A program made the translations under genes and the position numbers. The notes below the pieces were generated by a model. The model made no database searches. It was given only the letters and a program-made list of their open reading frames with translations, and was not told the origin of the DNA. A stretch of 64,000 nucleotides of DNA from Roseiarcus sp963759955 (GTDB lineage: Bacteria; Pseudomonadota; Alphaproteobacteria; Rhizobiales; Beijerinckiaceae). Below, in pieces: positions 55,501-63,660 of this stretch. Positions within the stretch are counted from its first letter, which is position 1; every line of letters starts with the position of its first letter. The stretch is taken from positions 62,001 to 126,000 of the forward strand of contig CAVXCA010000092.1 of the NCBI GenBank assembly GCA_963759955.1. Direction: 5' to 3'.

Positions 55501-55973
55501 TCGCGCTCCTCGGCGACGCGAAACCCCGCCGCGACATTGGCCTCGAACGGAAAGAGATGAAGCAGACGCTCGCAGAAGGCGTGGATCGTCTGGATTTTCA
55601 GGCCGCCCGGCGTCTCGATGGTGCGCGCGAACAGGCGACGCGCGAAGCCGAGCCCGGCGGCGTCGGGCGCCGGCGCGCCGGTCTCGACGATCGCCCGCGC
55701 GAGTTCGGCGTCGTCGAGGCTCGTCCATTTCGCCAGCGTCTTGAAGACGCGCGTCGCCATGTTGGCGGCGGCCGCCTTGGTGAAGGTGAGGCAGAGAATC
55801 CCCGAGGGCGGCGCGCCGTCGAGCAGCAGGCGCAGCACGCGCTGCACCAGGACGTGGGTCTTGCCGGAACCTGCGTTGGCGGACACCCAGGCCGAAGAAG
55901 CCGGATTCGAGGCGCGTTGCTGCGCGAGGCGCACCGGCAGCGGAATCTCCGGCTTTGGCGCGCGCGCGTTCAA
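52530..55973 (-). CDS. addA: AddA, helicase-nuclease subunit of AddAB
   Basis: 1147-aa UvrD-type superfamily 1 helicase with a C-terminal RecB-family nuclease; processes double-strand breaks for RecA loading. Walker A SANAGSGKTHVLVQ lies near residue 30. Other helicase motifs are CLTFTKAAAANM, DHILVDEAQDTSAPQW, FAVGDDKQSIFSFQGA, VRVMTVHAAKGLEAPIVFLPD and LLYVAMTRAAQRL. The nuclease motif is GVFIADFKSG..YVAQLALYR (Asp, DFK, Gln). TTG 55973 is the start: AAGGAG lies upstream, it overlaps the addB stop (TTGA), and LNARAPKPEIPLPVRLAQQRASNP fits AddA. The frame extends further upstream only because addB is frameshifted. Confidence 0.93.
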   Translation of the reverse strand: MNARAPKPEIPLPVRLAQQRASNPASSAWVSANAGSGKTHVLVQRVLRLLLDGAPPSGILCLTFTKAAAANMATRVFKTLAKWTSLDDAELARAIVETGAPAPDAAGLGFARRLFARTIETPGGLKIQTIHAFCERLLHLFPFEANVAAGFRVAEEREAALLMDEARARAFAAAPLSPEREEAIARIARDVGAEGFDDLIKEALGRRSEIEALGEGAAYGAALRRKLGLGASETTASIKREMTRARPQWAGWAAELEQGSANDNGVAASLRRAAEASEPDERLAAYLEAFFTEKGEGAPRGGRQRKLVTNTLAKRLPDLPQRLSDEQERLIALRDRLRSAEALERSLALIDVAQAVLAEYAHLKGERGLLDFDDLIARTLHLLERADAAWVLYKLDAGVDHILVDEAQDTSAPQWAILTKLCDEFLSGAGAHSRRRTFFAVGDDKQSIFSFQGAAPKMFSSVRRELERRHREAELDFDWIRLALSFRSAPRVLEGVDRVFAAEAAWRGLTGDDEKPPPHDAFHADLPGTIELWAPIATAKSAEREDWRMPLDASASADPPVALARRIAEVIEGWLSPDSPERVRDAVTHESRRVAAGDVMILVRSRGAFFEAMIRALKERRVKTAGADRLTLRDSIAVMDLIAVGRSALLPDDDLTLAAALKSPLVGLDDCDLMALAPQRAGSLAQALAQSADERFALARSRVETWRRRAVNHTPYLFYARLVGEDGGRRALLGRLGPEAADAIDEFMALALAHEQKTAPSLHAFLAEIEATDFAIKRDMEDEGDSVRVMTVHAAKGLEAPIVFLPDTCSAPHARNEAKLLDLDDAEPGGPPLLVWATKRGDDSPPLASARQRAREGAAGEHRRLLYVAMTRAAQRLVVAGYEGVRGRPRDNWFDLVRSGLGDALTPAPAPWDGEATILRLGETGGGQAVAATPPAARSEEAPAWLRASAGREAAAAPLSPSRAGAPPRSGEAGRTRRQEGLLAHVLLQHLPDIPAERRRQAAARFLALRGGALPPEQLEELAERALATLARPELAPLFAAGSRAEVAVAGALPRPGRSALAFAGRIDRVAVGAEGVFIADFKSGAPVGGAPPPAYVAQLALYRAALAPLYPDRPARAFLVWLGAAQVVEIPPAALDDALANLATDS

Positions 55974-58900
55974 GGCTCGTCTCCTTGCGCGTCGTCGGAA
56001 AAGCCGCCGGTCGCCGACCATTCCTTGACCCGCGCGAGGTGGTCGTAATCGCCGGCTCGCTTGGCGAATTTCGGATAGAGCCGCGAGAGATAGGGCGTCT
56101 GCGGATCGCAGAACTGATCGAGCAGGACTTTCAGGCCGGCGAAGTGCCGCTCGACGACTTCGGCGAATGTCGCGTCCTTGAATTTGAGTTCGCGGATCTC
56201 GCCGCCCTTGGCGCCGCCGAGCTTGAAATAGAGCGCCGAAACCGCTTCGAGGCCGATCAAGCCGGCGAAGCCGCCGCGCGCCAGCATCGCCGCTTCGAGG
56301 GTCAGTTGCGGCGCGAAGCCGACCTGGACCTCGCTCAATCCCGGCGGCGATCCGCTCTTGTAGTCGATCAACGCCGCGCCGCCGCTGCGCAAAGCTTCGA
56401 TACGGTCGGCGCGCGCGGTGAGCGTGAAGATCGATCCGTCGGCGAGCGGAAACTCCAATCGGCCGCCTTGCTCGACGAGGATGCGCTCGGCGCCGGCCCG
56501 CCGCTCGGCGTCGAAGCTCAAGAACTTGTCGCAGCCTTGGACGATGCGCGGCCAGCGCATGGCGCGGAACGACGGGTCGGCGAGCATCGGCGCGAAGCGC
56601 GCGCGCGCGATGGCGAGAAGCTGCGCGCGGGCGTCCGCGGGCAGGGGCCCCGAAGGCAAGGTTTCCGAGAACGCTTGCAGCGCCGCGTGCCAGACGTCGC
56701 CGATCTCGCGCGGGCCCGTCGCGACGCCGATCGGCTCCAGCGGCTCGAGGCGCAGGATCGAACTCGGCGAACACCGCGTATGGATCGCGCCGCAGCGTCT
56801 CGATGCGGGTGACGCTGAGTCGGTCCGGCCGCAACGCGCGCGGCGGCCTCGGCTCGGGGCGCTTGGTGGGGCGATACTGCTTCGCGCGATCGAGCGCGCG
56901 CGCGAGCCGGAGGTATTTTTCGCCGCGGTTCTCGGCTTCGCGCATCGCCGCCTCGCCGGCGACGGCGCCCATGCGCTGGAGAAACCGCGAGGCGACCGTT
57001 GGCGCGCCCCCGCGCTTTCTCGCGCGGCTGACGATCGCCTGGCGCGCGCCGAGCGCGGCGACGAAGTCGTGCGCGGTCTGGCCGATGCGCCGCTCGGGCG
57101 CGGAAAGGCCGAGCGCTGCGCGCATCGGACGATTGAGGAACGCGTCGGTCTCGGCCGCCGGCGGCCAGATCGTTTCGTCGAGCCCGGCGACGAGCGCGAG
57201 ATCGAAGGTGAGCAGGCGCGCTTCGAGCAGGCCGAGGATTTGCAATCGCGGGTGCGCGTTGCGCCCGACCGGCGCGCGTTGGCCGGAAACGACCGCGTCG
57301 AACAGCGCGGCGTAGTCGGAAAGGGAGCAGGCGAAGCCGAGCTCCGCCCCCTCGGCCCATTCGTCGAAGAGTTCGCTGAGCGCCTCGCCGCCGTGCGCCT
57401 CGCTCCATTCCCCTTGGGCGCGTTCTTCTTCGCCGCGCGCGAAAGCGTCGAGCGCGGCGCGATGGGCGGCGATGAAATGGCCGAGCGGCGCCTTGGCGCC
57501 GAGGGCCCTCAGCGGCGCCGAGGCGGCCTCGGCGTCGCGCAGCAGCGCCTCGGCGGCGCGCCAGTCGTCCTCGTCGAGGCGCTTGCGCGCGTCGTGGGCG
57601 TGACGATCTTTAGCGAACGCGCGGGCGTTCGCCATCAGCGCGGGGATGTCGCCGAGGCCCGAGGGCGGCATGACGGCGCGAAAGACGCCGATCTCCAGCG
57701 CCCGCGCGGCGCGTTGCAAATCTTCGGGCGCGCGGGCGAGCCGGGTCAGCGGATGGGCGATGAGCGCGGTGAGCGGCAGGGCGGCGAAATCCTCGGCGGC
57801 GGCGAGCGCCAGCCGAGCGAACACGCCGGCCTCGGTTTGTCCGAGCGTGCGCCCGGCCGAATCTTCGACTGCGACGCCCCAACGCGCGAGGTCCGCGGTG
57901 ACGCGCCGCGCGATCGCGACGTCGGGCGTGATCAGGGCGGCGCTCTTGCCCGGCGTCTCCAACGCCTCGCGCATCGCGACGGCGAGCGCCAGCGCCTCCT
58001 CGTTCTCGTTGTCGGCGACGACGATCGCGACACCGGCGAGCCCGTCGGCGATCGCCCGGTCGCTCAGCGCGCCGCCGCTCTCGTCTTTGCGGCGCTCGCT
58101 CCAAACGTCGGTGGTGTCGGCGGGGCGCAGCGCTTCGCTGAGGTAATGCGCGCGCGCGCGCAACGCGTCGGCCGGCGCCCCCAGCGTTTTCACTTCGTCG
58201 CGCGCAACGCCGACGATGCCGAGCAGCCGGTGGAACGCGGCCTGCGGATGGCCGGCGACGCCGACCGCGCCTTCGTCGCTGGCGCCGATCATCGCCCAGG
58301 CGCGCTCGTCGAGGCTTTGGTCGAGGTCGGGCAGCACTGCCGCGCCCTGCGGCGCGCGCGCGATGGCGGCGATCAGCCGGGCGGTGGCGCGGTTGGTGCC
58401 GGTCGAGCCGGCGATGATTGTCGGGCCGCGCGAGGCTCCCGACGCCAGAGCCGCGATTTCGTTGTCGATGAGCAGCGCCCCGCGCCGGACGCGATCGATC
58501 AGGCCGCGCTCGTCGAGCCAGGCCGGCCATTGCGCGAACGCGATCTTCAAAAAATCGAGGGTGATGCGCCAATAGGGATCGAAAGCGTCGGTCACGAGAG
58601 CGTCGAGCCGCTCCGGGTCGACGCCTTCGATGATCAAGTCGTCGATCAGCGCGGCGAGGTCGCCCGCCAGCGCATAGGCCTGCGCCGGGGTCGTCGCGAC
58701 CAGCGGGGCCTCGCTTTCGTCGAACACCTTTCGCCCGTCGGCCTCGACGCGGCAGATGGCGCCGCGCAGCGCCTCGCCCCAGGCGCGCGTCAGTCTGGCG
58801 AGAGTCATGCGGCGGGTGAGTTCGCCGACGGCGGGCGGCGCGATCTCGCTCAAGGTTTCCTCGGGCTCGGCGAAGCCGAGTTCGCCCTGCGTCGGCTCGA

Positions 58901-59141
58901 AAGCGCCGAGCGGCGCGATGCGCGGCAGGATGAGGCTCGCGCCGCCGCTCGCTTCCAGCAGCGCGCGCGCCAACGCCGCCGCCGCGCGCTGGGTCGGCAC
59001 GTAGATCGTCGCGCTCGCCAGCTCGAGCGGCCCGAGCGCGCCAGGGAAGCCTTCGACCAGCCTGCCGTCGAGCAACGCGCGCGCGAGCGTCGCCAGAAAC
59101 GGCGCGCCGGCGGGAATGGTGAAGACGTTGGCGTCGGTCAC
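55970..59141 (-). CDS. addB: AddB, partner subunit of AddAB, reading frame broken by one extra base
   Basis: 1056 aa after correction. The N-terminus MTDANVFTIPAGAPFLATLARALLDG, IIAGSTGTNRATARLI, LALVAGLDETIWPP and LSVTRIETLRRDPYAVFA follow alphaproteobacterial AddB, an inactive helicase-like scaffold. After VFAE the as-read frame turns to Arg-rich nonsense, and true sequence continues in the next frame: ILRLEPLEPIGVATGPREIGDVWHA, then the RecB nuclease motif GGAALIDYKSGSPPGLSEVQVGFAPQLTLEAAML. Removing one A of the AA at 56761-56762 (plus strand) joins them as ..AESILRLEP.. and creates a GACTC/GAGTC site. The stop overlaps the addA start. Starts 83 bp downstream of cobQ on the same strand. 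Confidence 0.9.
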
Positions 59142-59224
59142 GGCGGACTCGGGGGGTGTTTGCCGATCTGTCTGTTGTCACGCCCGACGCGCGGGAAGGC
59201 AAGCCGCAACGCAGACGCTCCGTC

Positions 59225-60685
59225 TCATCGCGCCAGCGCGAGCAGCGCGTCGAGATCGATGTGCGCCGCAAGATGCGCGGCGAGTTCGTCGAGCGTGCGC
59301 TCCACCGTCGCGTCGTAGGCGAGATCGGATGCGGCGCCGAGCGCGGCGAGCCAGGCGGCGCGCTGGGCGTCGTCGGCGAATAGGCCGTGCGCGTAGGCGC
59401 CCATGACGCGCCCGTCGCAAGAAATCGCGCCGTCCTCGCGGCCGTCGGCAAGGCGCAGCAGCGGACGCGCGCAATCCGGCCCTCGGGTTTGGCCGATGTG
59501 CATTTCGTAGCCGGAGAACGGCGCGCCGTTGGCGAGGCAAATTCCGGAAACCGAGCGCAGCGCCTTGTCGCCCGCCAGGATCGTCTCGACGTCGATCAGC
59601 CCGAGCCCTTGCGCTTCGCCGGCCGGCCCTTCGACGCCTTCGGGGTCGGCGAGGGCGCGCCCGAGCATCTGATAGCCGCCGCAGATTCCGAGCACGCGCC
59701 CGCCGCGCCGCACATGGGCGAAGAGATCGACGTCCCAGCCTTGCGCGCGAAAGAACGCGAGATCGGCGATCGTCGCCTTCGTGCCGGGCAGAATGACGAG
59801 ATCGGCGAGGGGCAGCGGTTCGCCGGGCGGGACCATGATCAGCCGCACGTTCGGCTCCAGCCGCAGCGGATCGAAATCGTCGAAATTGGCGATGCGCGAC
59901 AGCATCGGCACGGCGATCGTGACCCCCGCGCGCTTGTCGTCGCGCGCCGCGTCGAGAACCACCGCATCCTCGGGGGGAAGGCGATGCGCGGACGGCAGGA
60001 ACGGCACGAGGCCGAGCGCGCGCCATCCCGTGCGCTCGGCGATGAAGCGCATGCCGTCGTCGAACAGGCTCGCGTCGCCGCGGAACTTGTTGACGAGGAA
60101 GCCGACGATCATGGCGGCGTCCTCCCGCGTGATCACTTCCCGAGTGCCGACGAGCTGCGCGATGACGCCGCCGCGGTCGATGTCGCCGATCAGCACGACC
60201 GGCGTCCCGGCGGCGCGCGCGAAGCCCATGTTGGCGATGTCGCGCGCGCGCAGATTGACCTCGGCGGCGCTGCCGGCGCCCTCGATCAGCACCAGATCGG
60301 CCTCTTCCCTGAGGCGCGCGCAACTTTCGAGGACGGCGCTCCTCAGTCGCGGCGTCAGGTCGTAATAGTCGCGCGCCTTGGCGGCGCCGACGACGCGGCC
60401 GTGCACCACGATTTGCGCGCCGACGTCGCTCTGTGGCTTTAAGAGCACCGGGTTCATGTCGACGTGCGGGGCGACGCCGCAGGCGCGCGCCTGCAACGCT
60501 TGGGCGCGGCCGATCTCGCCGCCGTCGGCCGTCACCGCGGCGTTGTTCGACATGTTCTGCGGCTTGAACGGGCGGACCTTCAGTCCTCGCGCGGCGAACG
60601 CGCGGCAGAGCCCGGCGACGATCAGCGACTTGCCGACGTCCGAGCCCGTGCCCTGAAACATCAATGCGCGCGCTACGTTCGCCAA
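59225..60685 (-). CDS. cobQ: Cobyric acid synthase
   Basis: Glutamine-dependent amidation of adenosylcobyrinic a,c-diamide at four carboxylates in cobalamin synthesis. 486 aa: P-loop-like GTGSDVGKSLIVAGLCRAF, FKPQNMSNNAAV, VLIEGAGSAAEVNLRARDIANMG, IGDIDRGGV, then the type I GATase-like domain with GICGGYQMLGRAL (Cys) and VMGAYAHGLF (His). TTG 60685 (MANVARALMFQGTGSDVGKS) is chosen since AAGGAGG lies 5 nt upstream. No other cob gene and no cobalamin riboswitch was seen nearby. B12 synthesis fits an organism using methylmalonyl-CoA-type chemistry. Confidence 0.95.
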   Translation of the reverse strand: MANVARALMFQGTGSDVGKSLIVAGLCRAFAARGLKVRPFKPQNMSNNAAVTADGGEIGRAQALQARACGVAPHVDMNPVLLKPQSDVGAQIVVHGRVVGAAKARDYYDLTPRLRSAVLESCARLREEADLVLIEGAGSAAEVNLRARDIANMGFARAAGTPVVLIGDIDRGGVIAQLVGTREVITREDAAMIVGFLVNKFRGDASLFDDGMRFIAERTGWRALGLVPFLPSAHRLPPEDAVVLDAARDDKRAGVTIAVPMLSRIANFDDFDPLRLEPNVRLIMVPPGEPLPLADLVILPGTKATIADLAFFRAQGWDVDLFAHVRRGGRVLGICGGYQMLGRALADPEGVEGPAGEAQGLGLIDVETILAGDKALRSVSGICLANGAPFSGYEMHIGQTRGPDCARPLLRLADGREDGAISCDGRVMGAYAHGLFADDAQRAAWLAALGAASDLAYDATVERTLDELAAHLAAHIDLDALLALAR

Positions 60686-61048
60686 CCACTCCTCCTTTAG
60701 CGCGAGCGGACCGCTCGCCTTCGCGCGGGCTACGGCATGCACACATCTCGGCGGCAACGCGGCTAGTCCCCCCGCCCCTCACCCTGCCTCTCCCCGCGTA
60801 GCGGGGAGAGGCAGGGTGAGGGGCGGGGGGACTAGCCGCAGGCCGCGCAACGACGTGTGCAGATCCTAGCGCGCGGGGAGAGGGAAAGCGCCGCTCACGG
60901 CGATGAGCAGCGCGCTCTAGCAGGTTTGCCGCGGCGGGGCTATCGGCCGCGCGGCGACGAAATTTACCGTCAATCGAAATGGCGCGCGGCGCACGCGGCG
61001 AACCATAGTAATGTAATAGAATTCTCTCGACAGAAGGTATTCCGGCTC
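60686..61048. other. Divergent cobQ / ACP-cassette control region
   Basis: 363 bp without a gene. It contains the 39-bp hairpin at 60759-60839, flanked by shorter inverted TGCACAC (60738-60744) / GTGTGCA (60853-60859), and a second partial CGCGGGGAGAGGGAAAG at about 60869. An AT-rich patch (61003-61030, ATAGTAATGTAATAGAATTC) probably holds the promoter of the ACP operon. Confidence 0.5.
60759..60839. repeat. 39-bp perfect inverted repeat (hairpin)
   Basis: Arms 60759-60797 and 60801-60839 are exact reverse complements around the 3-nt loop GTA; the core is CCCCTCACCCTGCCTCTCCCC. This sequence resembles a widely dispersed proteobacterial intergenic repeat ('CCTCACCC..TCTCCCCGC..GCGGGGAGAGG'). 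Located in the divergent cobQ/ACP region, upstream of both starts. Confidence 0.9.
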
Positions 61049-61295
61049 ATGACGGCGCGATCGACGATCCTGACGCACATTCGCGAAGTCGCCGCCGAGC
61101 AGGGCAAGACGCTCGCGCCGCTGACCGACCATCTGCCCCTAATGGAGTCCGGGCTCGAACTCGCTGTGCTTCGCGATTCTCGTCGCGCGGCTCGAGGACG
61201 CGCTCGGCGTCGACCCGTTCACCAGCGCGGAAGGGGCGCGCTTCCCCGTGACCATCGGCGACCTGATCGCCTTCTACGACCAAGCCCTTGTCTGA
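61049..61295 (+). CDS. Acyl carrier protein-like protein, reading frame broken by one extra base
   Basis: 81-aa carrier protein after correction: MTARSTILTHIREVAAEQGKTLAPLTDHLPLMESGLDSLCFAILVARLEDALGVDPFTSAEGARFPVTIGDLIAFY in segments, with the phosphopantetheine Ser in GLDSL at about residue 38. As read, the AA at 61158-61159 turns GLDSLCFA into GLELAVLR and shifts the rest out of frame. Deleting one A restores a GACTC site and the 4'-phosphopantetheine motif together. The restored stop (61293-61295) overlaps the next gene's TTG start at 61288, as expected for an operon. AGAAGG lies 11 nt before the ATG. Carries the acyl group for the ligase and reductase downstream. Confidence 0.78.
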
Positions 61296-62646
61296 GCCGC
61301 TGACCCTCGCCGAGCTGATGGCGGCCGGCGCCGGCCGCGGCCGAGCGATCGCGACGCGCGATTGGCGGCTGCCGCTCGACGATTTCGCGCACGCGACGAG
61401 CCTCGGCGGCGAACTCGACCGCCTCGAAGGGCGCTCGGTCGCGCTCGCCGTCGGCGACATGGCCAAGGCCGCCGCGGCGCTGATCGAGCTCGACGGCCTC
61501 GCGCGCCGCATCGTGCTCTGCCCGCCCGGCCTCGACAGGGCCGGCCTTGAAGCGCTGATCTGCGGGGCGCAAGCGGACGCGCTGGTCTATGACGGCGACG
61601 AAGCGGCGCCTGAGATCGATCTCGATCTCACGGTCCCTTGCCGCCTGCCGCTCGAACCTCTCGCCGCGCCGCGCCGCCGGCGCTTCGCCACCGAATGGGT
61701 GATGCCGACTTCGGGCACCAGCGGCCCGCCGAAGATGGTCGTCCACACGCTCGCGACCTTGACCGGCGCCTTCCGCCCCGCGCCAGCGCAAGCCTGGGCG
61801 ACGTTCTACGACATTCGCCGCTACGGCGGCTTGCAGATCTTCCTGCGCGCGCTCGCGGGGAGCGAGTCGCTTAACCTGAGCGGCGCCGGCGAGAGCGTCG
61901 ACGATTACCTCATCCGCTTGGGCAAAGCGGGCGCCAAGCACATTTCGGGCACGCCTTCGCATTGGCGCAAGGTTCTGATGAGCGCTCAGGCGCGCCGCAT
62001 CGATCCCGAGACCGTGCGGCTCTCGGGCGAGATCGCCGACGACGCCGTGCTCGCCGCCTTGCGCGCGCTCTATCCGCACGCGCGCGTCGAGCACGCCTAC
62101 GCCTCCACCGAAGCGGGCGTCGCGTTCGCCGTCGGCGACGGCCGCGCCGGCTTTCCCGCTTCGCTGCTCGAACAAGGCGGCGAGGTCGCGATGAAGGTCG
62201 TCGACGGCTCGCTGCGCATCAAATCGAACCGCACGGCGCTGCGCTACGTCGGCGCGAACGCGCCGGCGCTGCACGACGCCGAGGGCTTCGTCGACAGCGG
62301 CGACATGGTCGAGCGCCGCGGCGATCGTTATGTCTTCGTCGGCCGGCGCGGCGGGATCATCAACGTCGGCGGCGCCAAGGTTCATCCCGAAGAGGTCGAG
62401 GCGGCGCTCAACGCCCACGCGGCGGTCCGCGCGAGCCGCGTCTTCGCGCGCAAGAACCCGATCACCGGCGCGCTCGTCGCCGCCGAAGTGGTGGTGCGCG
62501 AGGGCTTCGCCGCCGACGAAGCGCTGAGCCGAGAGATCATCGCTTCGTGCCGCGCGGTTCTGCCCGCCCACAAGGCGCCGTCCGTGCTACGCTTCGTCGC
62601 GCAACTGCCGATGACCGAGGGAGGAAAGCTCGCGCGCCATGGATAA
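61288..62646 (+). CDS. AMP-binding adenylate-forming ligase, ACP-loading type
   Basis: 452-aa ANL-superfamily enzyme that should activate a carboxylic acid as acyl-AMP and pass it to a thiol (ACP or CoA). Motifs: P-loop PTSGTSGPPKMVVHT, YASTEAGVAFAVGDG, SGDMVERRGDRYVFVGRRGGIINVGGAKVHPEEVEAAL, and the C-terminal catalytic Lys in MTEGGKLAR. It is shorter than acyl-CoA synthetases (~500-550 aa), with a reduced N-terminal subdomain, similar to stand-alone carrier-loading domains. TTG 61288 overlaps the ACP stop; ATG 61318 is an alternative. The stop overlaps the next ATG by 8 bp. Substrate unknown. Confidence 0.83.
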   Translation: MSEPLTLAELMAAGAGRGRAIATRDWRLPLDDFAHATSLGGELDRLEGRSVALAVGDMAKAAAALIELDGLARRIVLCPPGLDRAGLEALICGAQADALVYDGDEAAPEIDLDLTVPCRLPLEPLAAPRRRRFATEWVMPTSGTSGPPKMVVHTLATLTGAFRPAPAQAWATFYDIRRYGGLQIFLRALAGSESLNLSGAGESVDDYLIRLGKAGAKHISGTPSHWRKVLMSAQARRIDPETVRLSGEIADDAVLAALRALYPHARVEHAYASTEAGVAFAVGDGRAGFPASLLEQGGEVAMKVVDGSLRIKSNRTALRYVGANAPALHDAEGFVDSGDMVERRGDRYVFVGRRGGIINVGGAKVHPEEVEAALNAHAAVRASRVFARKNPITGALVAAEVVVREGFAADEALSREIIASCRAVLPAHKAPSVLRFVAQLPMTEGGKLARHG

Positions 62647-63373
62647 CGTCGTCGTCACCGGCGCCAGCCGCGGCATCGGCCTCGCCATCGCCGCGCGGCT
62701 CGCGCGCGTCGGATTCGCGGTCGCGGCCGTCGCGCGCAACAGAAACGAGGCGTTCGATCGCGCCGCGGCCGAAATCGCGCGCGACGGCGTCGGCGCGCTG
62801 CATTTCGAAGAATTCGATCTCGCCGAAATCGACGCCATCCCCACTTTCGTGCGCGATCTGCGCGCGCGGCGCGGCCCGATCTACGGCCTCGTCAACAACG
62901 CCGGCATCGGCACCGAGGGGCTGCTCGCGACGATGGCCAACGCCGACATCGAGAAGCTGCTGCGGCTCAACGCGCTTTCGCCGATCGTGCTGACGAAATA
63001 CGTCGTGCGCGGCATGATGGCCGAGGGGCGCGGCCGCGTCGTCAACATCGCCTCGATCGTCGCCGCGAACGGCGCCAACGGCCTCTCGGTCTACGCCGCC
63101 ACCAAGGCGGCGCTCGTCGGCTTCACCAAGTCGCTCGCGCGCGAAGTCGGCCGCGTCGGCGTCACCGTCAACGCCATCGCCCCCGGCTTCATCGACACCG
63201 ATTTGACGCACGGCCTCGACACGCAAGCCCGCGCCCGCATCGTCGCCCGCAGCGCCCTGCGCCGCCTCGCCGACCCGGAAGACGTCGCCGCGATGGCGGC
63301 GTTTTTGATGGGCGAGGGGGGAAGGAATGTCAGCGGGGCGGTGATGACGGTGGATGCTGGGGGGACGGCGTAG
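62639..63373 (+). CDS. FabG-like 3-oxoacyl-ACP reductase family SDR
   Basis: 244-aa classical SDR: cofactor motif VVVTGASRGIGLAIAARL, NNAGIG, the catalytic Ser in NIASIVAANGANG, YAATK (Tyr/Lys) and PGFIDTDLT. The C-terminal MGEGGRNVSGAVMTVDAGGTA is standard for FabG-type reductases. It overlaps the ligase gene by 8 bp, so it belongs to the ACP-ligase-SDR operon. Likely reduces a 3-oxoacyl group on the carrier, or another ACP-bound ketone. No ketosynthase or thioesterase accompanies it in the window. Confidence 0.88.
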   Translation: MDNVVVTGASRGIGLAIAARLARVGFAVAAVARNRNEAFDRAAAEIARDGVGALHFEEFDLAEIDAIPTFVRDLRARRGPIYGLVNNAGIGTEGLLATMANADIEKLLRLNALSPIVLTKYVVRGMMAEGRGRVVNIASIVAANGANGLSVYAATKAALVGFTKSLAREVGRVGVTVNAIAPGFIDTDLTHGLDTQARARIVARSALRRLADPEDVAAMAAFLMGEGGRNVSGAVMTVDAGGTA

Positions 63374-63470
63374 GCGCCCCTGTCTCATGCCAACGGCTGC
63401 AACCGCGCAATCACCCGCCCTCAATCATCCTCTCGGAGCATGTTATCTTTAGATTGAAACGGTCTGCGTA

Positions 63471-63502
63471 GTCATTGCGTGCGACAGCGAAGCAATCCAG
63501 AC
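63471..63502. repeat. Dispersed repeat of the 'GTCATTGCG..AGCAATCCAGA' family
   Basis: Starts GTCATTGCGTGCGACAGC and ends GAAGCAATCCAGAC; related to both arms at 42424-42564. It lies in the 287-bp space (63374-63660) after the SDR gene, which is otherwise without a gene. Confidence 0.65.
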
Positions 63503-63660
63503 TAGCGTCCGGACTCGTAATTTTAGGGGCGATCCTTCGGCTAAGGTCACGAATTTTCAGTTGAACTTTAACCAGATGCTAAATTGGCTGACGATATCTT
63601 CTTCTATTGAGGCCATTGTCGAAAGCGCTGTGGCGGGTCTCGCGGCGCCGAGGAACGCAC

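Noticed and set aside
52530..59141. A single 2203-aa helicase-nuclease
   Set aside because: The middle is out-of-frame nonsense; the correct addB C-terminus and addA start are found in the expected overlapping arrangement.
60686..61048. Cobalamin riboswitch upstream of cobQ
   Set aside because: No B12-box-like conserved segments were found; the only strong structure is the perfect repeat hairpin.
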